Source: Chloroflexota bacterium
GTDB lineage: Bacteria > Chloroflexota > Dehalococcoidia > SM23-28-2 > RBG-16-64-32
Length of the DNA stretch: 10,074 nt
Direction: 5' to 3'
Assembly: GCA_016190405.1 (NCBI GenBank)
Contig: JACPQO010000233.1
Location: forward strand, 1-10,074
The translations under genes and the position numbers were made by a program. A model generated the notes under the pieces. That model was given only the letters and a program-made list of their open reading frames with translations. It was not told the DNA's origin and ran no database searches. Of this stretch, positions 1 to 5,827 are shown one piece after another (within the stretch, counting starts at the first letter, position 1; each line of letters starts with the position of its first letter).

Positions 1-491
1 ATGGCTTCGGGGCAGAAGAGGGGCGCGCCCTTCAGGTAGCCAGCCAGGCCGCGGGAGTGGGCAGCCAGAAGGAGGTTCTGGAGGGCGGCGCCGAGGCTCT
101 GGACGAACATGTCGCGCTCTGCGGAGCGGCGGCGTTCGTCGGCCCAGGAGTGGGCGTCCTCCAGGGTGAGGCAGGCCAGGAGGAGGGCAGGCGCCCCTGC
201 GAGCTGGCGGTGGGAGCGGGCCAGGAGCCGTTCGATAGCCTCCGGGGGCCGGGCGTCGCGCTGCAGGTCGGCGCGCCAGGCGGCGGCCATGGCCTCGACG
301 AGGCGCTCCCTGGCGGGTGCTGAGGCCACGTGCACGAAGCGCCACGGTCGCGAATGGTGAGGCGCGGGCGCCGCGCAGGCCAGGGTAACCATCTCGCGGA
401 GGAGATCCGAGGAGACCGGCTGCGGCCCAAAGCGGCGGCTGGAGCGGCGCGAGGCGATGGCCTTCCAGACGGACAGGGCTTTCGAGCGCAT
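1..491 (-). CDS. FbiB C-terminal-like nitroreductase (putative dehydro-F420-0 reductase), 3' end cut off
   Basis: An FMN-dependent nitroreductase-fold protein, open from an ATG at 491 to the window edge (163 codons seen). It starts MRSKALSVWKAIASRRSSRR and shows the family pattern RRSSRRFGPQPVS near residues 13–25, then APAPHHSRPWRF, RRRSAERDMF, a LQNLLLAAHSRGL helix and a GAPLFCPE stretch. APAPHH-RPWRF, R-A-ER-MF and FC strongly resemble the C-terminal domain of mycobacterial FbiB, which reduces dehydro-F420-0 to F420-0. Here the domain stands alone, with no CofE ligase part in front. The start lies 9 bases after the cofC stop, and a GAGGT ribosome binding site overlaps that stop, so the two are probably co-transcribed and translationally linked. 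The missing C-terminus prevents an overall length check. A generic nitroreductase is the alternative, but the F420 neighbours favour the specific role. Confidence 0.82.
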   Translation of the reverse strand, partial: MRSKALSVWKAIASRRSSRRFGPQPVSSDLLREMVTLACAAPAPHHSRPWRFVHVASAPARERLVEAMAAAWRADLQRDARPPEAIERLLARSHRQLAGAPALLLACLTLEDAHSWADERRRSAERDMFVQSLGAALQNLLLAAHSRGLAGYLKGAPLFCPEA

Positions 492-500
492 GGCGGGACC

Positions 501-1163
501 TCAGGCCCGGCTGGGGATCTGGAGCCGGTCTGCCAGGCCGAGCCGGGCCAGGAGGCGGTGCGTGGCTGTCTCGGCGGGGCGGGACATGAGATGTCGCAGG
601 TCCTCCGGGCCGTCGACGTCGCGGGCCAGGGAATCGATGCGCAGGACGCGGGCCGGCACACCCCTGGCGGCCGCCTCGCGCTTGTGGGCCTGGAAGGAGT
701 TCGCCCCGAAGCGGAACCGGATGACGTCGGGCGGGCGCAGGGCCAGGGCGCTGGTGCCAGAGTCGGCGGACGGACAGAGGGCGATGCCGCGACCCGGCGG
801 AAGGGCAGTGACGACGCTTGTGATGTCGGCCGGGGAGGCCGTGGGTACGTCCGCGAGGACGACGAGCAGGGCGTCGGGGCGCTCAGTGAGCGCAGCCAGA
901 GCGTGGGCCAGGGCCTGGTTGATGCCACGAACCGTAGGTGGCTCAGCGATGGCCTCGGCGCCCAGGGCCCGGGCGCGGGCCAGGACATCGGCGTCGGGGC
1001 TGACGGCGGCGATGAGGTCGAGACAAGGCACCGCTTGAAGGGCGCGGAGGACGTCCTCCAGCATGGCCAGGGCCAGCCGGCGGCGCTCGTCCTCGCTGAT
1101 CAGGGCGGCCAGGCGACCCTTGGCCTGATCGAGGGCTTTGGCCGGGACGAGGGCGGCGATCAT
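501..1163 (-). CDS. cofC: CofC/FbiD phosphoenolpyruvate (or 2-phospho-L-lactate) guanylyltransferase
   Basis: A 220-residue nucleotidyltransferase that activates a three-carbon phospho-acid with GTP, giving the donor used by CofD in F420 synthesis. The N-terminus has the nucleotide-binding VPAKALDQAKGRL (residues 6–18), followed by LADVPTASPADI, SADSGTSALALRPP, FGANSFQAH and a DVDGPEDL near the C-terminus, all in the order of CofC/FbiD proteins. Length is normal for the family. The FbiB-like reductase next door suggests the mycobacterial-type route with phosphoenolpyruvate as substrate, but the substrate cannot be read from the sequence. The ATG has no Shine-Dalgarno site: the mRNA just before it is almost pure pyrimidine. 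Stop codon TGA. It lies between cofD (103-base gap) and the reductase gene (9-base gap). Confidence 0.9.
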   Translation of the reverse strand: MIAALVPAKALDQAKGRLAALISEDERRRLALAMLEDVLRALQAVPCLDLIAAVSPDADVLARARALGAEAIAEPPTVRGINQALAHALAALTERPDALLVVLADVPTASPADITSVVTALPPGRGIALCPSADSGTSALALRPPDVIRFRFGANSFQAHKREAAARGVPARVLRIDSLARDVDGPEDLRHLMSRPAETATHRLLARLGLADRLQIPSRA

Positions 1164-1266
1164 GGGGAGGGGAAGGAGGTAGAAGGAAGGAGGAAGAAGG
1201 GTCTCACACGGCTGATTCTAGCAGGGGAAGATGACATGGGCTAACGCTTGCCGTGCTTCGGGCGGT
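1164..1266 (-). other. cofD–cofC intergenic region with a purine/pyrimidine-skewed tract
   Basis: On the plus strand 1164–1200 is almost entirely purine (GGAAGGAGGT, AGAAGGAAGG, AGGAAGAAGG in succession), so the cofC mRNA leader is pyrimidine-only and has no ribosome binding site. The rest (1201–1266) shows no gene or convincing hairpin. The tract resembles the degenerate short direct repeats in the other gaps of this gene group and may be a decayed array. Confidence 0.5.
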
Positions 1267-2196
1267 TCAGGGAAGGCCAACGGTCTGGAGCACGATCCGG
1301 GCCAGGGCGGCTTTCTTCTCCATCGAGGCCATTATCGTATCGGTGACGGTTACGTCCAAGCCGAGGGCCTCGATCTGCGGGCGCAGGGCGGCGTCGGCGT
1401 TGTCGATGACGAGTACATCCAGGAAGTCCTGGTAGAGGCGGGCGATAGAGACGGCGCTGGAATCGAGGCCCTGGTCGCGCAGCATGCGGTCGGCGGGGCC
1501 CTTGAGCGCCCGCCCGCCCACGATGGGGCTGACGGCCACGATTCTGGCCTCGGTGTCGCGAAGGGCCTCGCGGACGCCGGGGACGGCCAGGATGGGCCCG
1601 ATGCTGACCAGGGGGTTGGAGGGGGTCAGGATGACCGCCTGCGCTGTCGCGACGGCCTCCAGGACGCCGGGGGCCGGGCGGGCGCTCTCGGCGCCATCGA
1701 AGACGATCTCGCGGACGGGGTCGCGGGCGCCGCGCTTTACGAAGAACTCCTGGAAGTCCAGGAGTCCCTCGTCTGTGCGGACCTTGGTGCGCAGGCGGTC
1801 GTTGGTGGCGGGGATAACGCGGGCGGGGACGCCCAGGGCGCGCGCCAGCTCGTCGGTGGCCTCCGAGAGGGTGCGGCCACGGCGCAGGAGGTCCGTGCGC
1901 GTGATGCAGGTGGCGAGATCGCGGTCGCCCAGGCGGAACCAGGTGTCGTAGCCGAAGCGCTTCAGGGCGTCGAGGACGTGGAAGGTGTCGCCGCGCAGGC
2001 CGAAGCCGCGCTCCTCGTCGGCCAGCCCCGCCAGGTGGTAGAGGACGATATCGATGTCGGGCGAGACGTGGAGGCCGAAGAACTCCGCGTCGTCGCCCAC
2101 GTTGGAGACGATGGTGATGTCGGATGGGCGGTGGACGGCGAGGAGGCCCTGGAGAAAGCGGGCGGCGCCGACGCCGCCGGCCAGGACGGCGATCAT
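1267..2196 (-). CDS. cofD: CofD/FbiA 2-phospho-L-lactate (or PEP) transferase
   Basis: A 309-residue transferase that joins the GMP-activated phospho-acid from CofC to the deazaflavin Fo, making F420-0 (or dehydro-F420-0 when the donor derives from PEP). Motifs in order: GGVGAARFLQG at residues 7–17; NVGDDAEFFGLHVSPDIDIVLY, with the family's metal and Fo-site acidic residues; WFRLGDRDLATC; and TPSNPLVSIGPILAVPG followed by SPIVGG in the C-terminal half. Length and motif order match full-length CofD/FbiA. The ATG at 2196 begins MIAVLAGG, as in the family. No Shine-Dalgarno site precedes it; the leader is a heptamer repeat array. It follows the DinB-fold gene by 37 bases and leads into cofC, forming an F420 cluster. 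Stop codon TGA. Confidence 0.95.
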   Translation of the reverse strand: MIAVLAGGVGAARFLQGLLAVHRPSDITIVSNVGDDAEFFGLHVSPDIDIVLYHLAGLADEERGFGLRGDTFHVLDALKRFGYDTWFRLGDRDLATCITRTDLLRRGRTLSEATDELARALGVPARVIPATNDRLRTKVRTDEGLLDFQEFFVKRGARDPVREIVFDGAESARPAPGVLEAVATAQAVILTPSNPLVSIGPILAVPGVREALRDTEARIVAVSPIVGGRALKGPADRMLRDQGLDSSAVSIARLYQDFLDVLVIDNADAALRPQIEALGLDVTVTDTIMASMEKKAALARIVLQTVGLP

Positions 2197-2203
2197 GGAG
2201 CGC

Positions 2204-2231
2204 GAGACACGAGACAGGAGACAGGAGACAC
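2204..2231. repeat. Heptamer tandem array, four units of GAGACA(C/G)
   Basis: Four head-to-tail 7-base units on the plus strand (GAGACAC, GAGACAG, GAGACAG, GAGACAC) at 2204–2210, 2211–2217, 2218–2224 and 2225–2231. They fill 28 of the 37 bases between the DinB-fold stop and the cofD start, so the cofD leader is mostly this array read as TGTCTC units. No other function is visible. Confidence 0.9.
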
Positions 2232-2233
2232 GA

Positions 2234-2692
2234 TCAGCGTTGTTCCCACAGCTGCCGCGTCAGGAAGATCTGCCCCGCGTGCTCGCGGAGGTGTGATAGG
2301 GCGTGGACGAGGGCCCAGGCCGCGGACACCCGCTCCGGCGTCTGGCGAACGGCCGACCAGTCTACGTCGCGATCCTTCTCGACGAGCGCGAGGCAGTCGG
2401 CCGACATCTTTTCCAGGAGCCGGAGCAGCGACCCGGCGTCGGGGTCTGAGGCGCGGAACTCGGACGGGCGGTCGCGGGCCGGCAGCGGCTCGCCAAGAGC
2501 CACGCTGAGCCACCAGCGGGTGCTATGCAGGGAGTGGGTCGCGAGCACGGCGATAGAGTTGGTGTCGTCGCCGGCTGGGCGCCAGTTGAGGGCTTGCGGC
2601 GGGAGGCCGGCGATGGCCTGTCGCATCTCCCCAAGGGAGCGCTCGATGACCTCGCGGGTAGCGGCAAGGAAGGGATCAGGGGCGGTCGTCAC
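2234..2692 (-). CDS. DinB/YfiT-fold protein (putative metal-dependent thiol transferase family)
   Basis: A 152-residue four-helix protein of the DinB-like superfamily. The expected metal-binding histidine triad is visible: His53 in VLATHSLHSTRWW and His134/His138 in HALSHLREHAGQI, a typical HxxxH with trailing GQI. Characterised members include bacillithiol- and mycothiol-dependent transferases and a maleylpyruvate isomerase, but many are uncharacterised, so substrate and thiol are unknown here. The start is GTG at 2692, whose bases overlap the mutS2 stop in a GTGA junction (2689–2692), implying translational coupling with mutS2. No strong ribosome binding site. The stop (TGA at 2234–2236) is followed by the heptamer array and cofD. 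It is not obviously related in function to either neighbour. Confidence 0.85.
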   Translation of the reverse strand: MTTAPDPFLAATREVIERSLGEMRQAIAGLPPQALNWRPAGDDTNSIAVLATHSLHSTRWWLSVALGEPLPARDRPSEFRASDPDAGSLLRLLEKMSADCLALVEKDRDVDWSAVRQTPERVSAAWALVHALSHLREHAGQIFLTRQLWEQR

Positions 2693-5229
2693 GTCGCCAA
2701 TTCTACCACCGTGACCCCGTCGCCCCCTTTGCGGGGCTCGGCGGGGGCGTGGGAGCGGACCAGGGGGTGCTTCGACAGCATCTGCCGCACAGCGGCGCGC
2801 AGGGTGCCGGTGCCCTTGCCGTGCACCAGCCGCACCTGCGGCACGCCGGCGCGGAACGCCTCGTCCAGACGCTGGTCGATGAGGGGGAGCGCCTCGTCCA
2901 CGGCAAGGCCGCGCAGGTCCAGCTCGGGGGAAATGGGCGATGGGAAATGGGAAATGGGCGCCCTCGGTCGGTGTCCTATTTCCTCTTTCCGTTTTTCGAC
3001 CTCCTCCGCTCCTGGCTTCTCCACCCGCTCGATCTGCCGGACGCTGATGCGGGCTCGCAGGGCGCCCAGCTTGACCTCCAGCTCCCCCTGGGTATCGGGG
3101 GCGGACAGCGCCTCGCCGGGGAGAGGCAGGTCGCGCAGGTAGAGGCGGTCGCCGGGCTCGATTGCGGGCAGGGGGCCGCGCCTGGGCCGCTTGCGGCGTC
3201 GCTCCAGCTTCTTGAGGGACTCCTCGACAGCAGCCACCTGCTCCTGCGCCGCCTCGACGGCCGCCGCCCTCTCGAATACGGAGAGCCGCTCGGCGCGCTC
3301 CAGCTCGCGCAGGGCGTCGCGGACGCGGGCGCGGGCCTGGGCCAGCTCGGCCTCCATCTCCTGGCGGGTGCGCTCCAGGAGGCGGTCGCGGTTCGTCTCC
3401 AGGGAGGCCAGCTCCCTGGTGACGCGGTCGCGCGCCTTCTCGGCGGCCTGGGCGGCGGCCTGCTGGGCGGCGCGGGCGGTCTCCGTCTGCTCGCGCTGGC
3501 GGTGGAGGTCGACGATGAGGGTCTCGACGGCCAGGCGGTCGGGGTCGATGCTGGCGCGGGCTTCGTCCAGGATGTCCGGCGGCATGCCCAGGCGCCGGGC
3601 GATGGCCAGGGCGTTGGAGCCGCCGGGCAGGCCGATGTGCAGGCGGTAGGTGGGCGCCAGCGTCTCCGGGTCGAACTCCACGGAGGCGTTCATGACGCCG
3701 GCGGTGACGTGGGCGAAGGCCTTGAGCTCGCCGTGGTGAGTGGTGGCGACGGTGAGGCAGCCGACGCGCAGCAGGTGGGCGAGAATGCCCTTGGCCAGGG
3801 CGGCGCCCTCGGTGGGGTCGGTGCCGGCGCCCAGCTCGTCCAGCAGCACCAGGGAGCCGGCGGTGGCGCTGGCCAGGATGCCGATGATGTTGCCCACGTG
3901 GGAGCTAAACGTCGAGAGGGACTGCTCTATGGACTGCTCGTCGCCGATGTCGGCGTACACGGCGTCGAAGACGGGCAGTCGGGAGCCGGCGCCGGCCGGG
4001 ACGGGCAGGCCGGCCTGCGCCATGCGGGGCACGAGGCCGACGGTCTTGAGGGCGACGGTCTTGCCGCCCGTATTAGGCCCCGTGATGAGAAGGACGCTGA
4101 ACGATCCGGAGGTTGGAGGTTGGAGGTTGGAGGTTGGAGCCTCCCCATCACCTGCAGGCCTTGGTTCTTGGTTCTTGGTTCTTGGTTCTCGCGCTTCGGA
4201 GGTTGGAGACGGCAGCTTGGAGGTTGGACCACTGTCCCGTCCCACCCACACCGTGATCGGGACCACGTCCCCCTTTAGCAGCGGGTGGCGGGCGTCGACG
4301 AGGAGCAGGCCGCCGGCGGGCTTCTCGAGGAGCCATGGCTGGTCGTGGCCCTCGTGCGGGAGCTCGGCGCCGAGGGCCTGGCCGAGGCGGGCCTTGCCCA
4401 GCGAGAGGTCGATCTCGGCCATTGCGTCGACGGCCGCCGTGATGTCATCGGCGCGGGCGCCGGCCAGGGCCGAGAGGTCGCGCAGGATGCGCTGGACCTC
4501 GCGCTCCTCTTCGGCCAACATCTCGCGCCAGGCGTTGCCCATCTCGACGGTCTCCAGGGGCTCCAGGAAGACGGTGGCGCCCGAAGAGGAGACGTCGTGG
4601 ACGATGCCGGGGAGCTGGGAGCGCAGCTCGGCCTTGACCGGGATGACGTAGCGGCCGTCACGCAGGGTGACGATGGGCTCCTGGAGGGCAGCGCGCGCGG
4701 CGGGGGAGCTGACGAGCTGCTGGAGGCGTCGCGACAGGCGGTCGTGGGCGTGATGGGAGTCGCGGCGGAGTTGCGCCAGGACGGGCGAGGCGGCATCGAC
4801 GACCTCGGCGCGCTGGTTGACGCAGCGGGCGATCTCGGCGGTCAGCTCCCGGAACTCCGCGATGCGCTCGGCGGTCTCCGCCAGCAGGGGCACCTGGACG
4901 CGCAGGCGGGAGACGGTCTCGCGTATCGAGCGGGCCAGCGACAGGGTGGCGTGGACATTGAGGAGGTCGGTGGGCTCCAGGACGTGGCCGAGGGCCGCCT
5001 GGTGCACAAGAGAGCGAACGTCTCGGGCGGCAGCGAGGGAGAGGCCGGGCTTCATCTCCAGGAGGCGGCGCGCCTCGGCGGTCAGCCGCTGGCGGTGCAG
5101 GACCTCGCGATAGTCTGGGGAGGGCAGAAGGGCCTCCGCCAGGGTGCGGCCGGGGGCGGTCTCGCACAGGGCGGCCAGGCGGGCGATGATCTTATCGTAT
5201 TCGAGGGTCTGGAGGGACTTGGGGGTCAC
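2689..5229 (-). CDS. mutS2: MutS2 ATPase / Smr-domain protein with two repeat-derived inserts
   Basis: A MutS-family ATPase with a C-terminal Smr domain, of the type linked to suppression of homologous recombination or to rescue of collided ribosomes. From the GTG at 5229 it is 846 residues: core/lever region from SLQTLEYDKI, Walker A GPNTGGKT at 384–391, Walker B in LVLLDELGAGTDPTEGAAL, HHGELK, a long charged coiled coil after the ATPase domain, and the Smr domain from ELDLRG (769) through HGKGTGTLR. Family members are usually about 780–790 residues; the excess matches two low-complexity inserts at about 331–377 and 735–768. GTG is preferred because SLQTLEYDKI aligns to known N-termini; an upstream TTG at 5283 would add 18 unlikely residues. 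No Shine-Dalgarno site; a TACACT lies 7 bases upstream. Confidence 0.95.
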   Translation of the reverse strand: MTPKSLQTLEYDKIIARLAALCETAPGRTLAEALLPSPDYREVLHRQRLTAEARRLLEMKPGLSLAAARDVRSLVHQAALGHVLEPTDLLNVHATLSLARSIRETVSRLRVQVPLLAETAERIAEFRELTAEIARCVNQRAEVVDAASPVLAQLRRDSHHAHDRLSRRLQQLVSSPAARAALQEPIVTLRDGRYVIPVKAELRSQLPGIVHDVSSSGATVFLEPLETVEMGNAWREMLAEEEREVQRILRDLSALAGARADDITAAVDAMAEIDLSLGKARLGQALGAELPHEGHDQPWLLEKPAGGLLLVDARHPLLKGDVVPITVWVGRDSGPTSKLPSPTSEAREPRTKNQEPRPAGDGEAPTSNLQPPTSGSFSVLLITGPNTGGKTVALKTVGLVPRMAQAGLPVPAGAGSRLPVFDAVYADIGDEQSIEQSLSTFSSHVGNIIGILASATAGSLVLLDELGAGTDPTEGAALAKGILAHLLRVGCLTVATTHHGELKAFAHVTAGVMNASVEFDPETLAPTYRLHIGLPGGSNALAIARRLGMPPDILDEARASIDPDRLAVETLIVDLHRQREQTETARAAQQAAAQAAEKARDRVTRELASLETNRDRLLERTRQEMEAELAQARARVRDALRELERAERLSVFERAAAVEAAQEQVAAVEESLKKLERRRKRPRRGPLPAIEPGDRLYLRDLPLPGEALSAPDTQGELEVKLGALRARISVRQIERVEKPGAEEVEKRKEEIGHRPRAPISHFPSPISPELDLRGLAVDEALPLIDQRLDEAFRAGVPQVRLVHGKGTGTLRAAVRQMLSKHPLVRSHAPAEPRKGGDGVTVVELAT
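2928..2962. repeat. Heptamer tandem array GGGAAAT inside mutS2 (pre-Smr linker)
   Basis: Plus-strand 7-base units GGGAAAT (2928–2934), GGGCGAT (2935–2941), GGGAAAT (2942–2948), GGGAAAT (2949–2955) and a decayed GGGCGCC (2956–2962). In the MutS2 reading frame they encode PISHFPSPIS just before the Smr domain. The flanking 2970–3000 is T/C-rich and may be older, decayed repeat. Confidence 0.9.
4108..4139. repeat. Heptamer tandem array GGAGGTT inside mutS2 (before Walker A)
   Basis: Four perfect plus-strand GGAGGTT units (4108–4114, 4115–4121, 4122–4128, 4129–4135) and a partial GGAG. In MutS2 they read as TSNLQPPTS, a 7-residue cycle because three 7-base units make seven codons. They lie about 30 bases from the Walker A codons. 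Confidence 0.92.
4161..4225. repeat. Second heptamer array: TTGGTTC x4, then degenerate GGAGGTT units
   Basis: Four TTGGTTC units (4161–4167, 4168–4174, 4175–4181, 4182–4188), then a spacer and 7-base units GGAGGTT (4198), GGAGACG (4205), GCAGCTT (4212) and GGAGGTT (4219). MutS2 reads the first part as EPRTKNQEPR and the second as PTSKLPSPTS. With the array at 4108–4139 it makes up the insert at residues 331–377. Confidence 0.9.
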
Positions 5230-5341
5230 GAGGTCTAGTGTAGCGGAAAGGGGAGAGCAATAGAGTACAGAGCAATGGAGCAAGAGACGCCGCCAACGGA
5301 TGAGGAACGGATAGACGGATGGGCCAGGCCTCTCGATAGAC
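5230..5341 (-). other. GNAT–mutS2 intergenic region with degenerate direct repeats
   Basis: A 112-base gap. Plus-strand 5254–5288 holds irregular copies of AGAGCAA (5254, 5269) with variants AGAGTAC and GGAGCAA; 5296–5321 holds three ACGGAT copies at uneven 8–11 base spacing. On the minus strand TACACT (5242–5237) could be a −10 element placing transcription start at or next to the mutS2 GTG, but no −35 element is convincing. No terminator seen. Confidence 0.45.
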
Positions 5342-5827
5342 TCAGGGCGAATTGACCTCGCGCCCCAGCACCACGGACGCCTCCCGCTGGCGGGCGGGGA
5401 TGGCCCAGTAGGCGCGCAGGAGGGCGTCGCCGTCTGGGAGGAGGGCGAAGCCGTGGCGCTGGTAGAAGCGGACCGCCCAGACGGCGCCGGCCCAGGTGCC
5501 GACCAGCAACCGTGGCGTGTCGGCCAGGGCGATGGCGTGCCGGAGGAGCGCGGAGCCGGTGCCCCGGCGCTGGCGGTCGGGCACGACGTAGAGGTGGCGG
5601 ATGAGGGTCACGTCGCGCACGGGCTGGTAGCCGATGACCCCGATAAGCCCCTTTCCCTCCTCCAAGCCGAAGAAGGTCATGGCGGCGGCCTCCCGCTGGA
5701 TCTCGTCCAGGGGCATGTAGGGCTGGTGGTAGCAGTCGTCGGGGATGGCGCCCCGGTAGGCGGTGGCGGCGTCGTTGATGATCTCGCAGATGCGGGGCAG
5801 ATCGGCGTCGTGGCAGAGGCGGATCAC
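5342..5827 (-). CDS. GNAT-family N-acetyltransferase
   Basis: A 161-residue GCN5-related acetyltransferase that would move an acetyl group from acetyl-CoA to an unidentified amine. The N-terminal half shows MIRLCHDADLPRICEIIND, the usual α1 of the fold; motif A is HLYVVPDRQRRGTGSALL with the CoA pyrophosphate loop Q86-R-R-G-T-G91; FYQRHGF at about 121–127 is the common motif B. Length is normal for a single-domain enzyme. The start is GTG at 5827, overlapping the TGA of the MEMO–AMMECR1 gene in a GTGA junction (5824–5827), so it is probably translated by coupling. The substrate cannot be predicted; generic GNATs of this shape are common. Confidence 0.85.
   Translation of the reverse strand: MIRLCHDADLPRICEIINDAATAYRGAIPDDCYHQPYMPLDEIQREAAAMTFFGLEEGKGLIGVIGYQPVRDVTLIRHLYVVPDRQRRGTGSALLRHAIALADTPRLLVGTWAGAVWAVRFYQRHGFALLPDGDALLRAYWAIPARQREASVVLGREVNSP

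Noticed and set aside
32..988. A 318-residue minus-strand frame across the cofC and reductase region
   Set aside because: Low-complexity Pro/Ser/Arg product in the wrong frame; two recognised F420 genes occupy this strand in other frames.
2204..4225. CRISPR array or replication iterons
   Set aside because: Units are 7 bases, directly joined with no spacers, unrelated between sites, and partly inside a coding gene.
1231..4278. Long plus-strand open frames opposite cofD and mutS2 (over 400 and 500 residues)
   Set aside because: Glycine/alanine-rich shadows of GC-rich genes; no family motif, while the minus-strand genes have full motif sets.
5230..5283. TTG start of mutS2 18 codons upstream
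   Set aside because: Encodes a non-conserved stretch over degenerate repeat DNA; the GTG at 5229 matches the family N-terminus.
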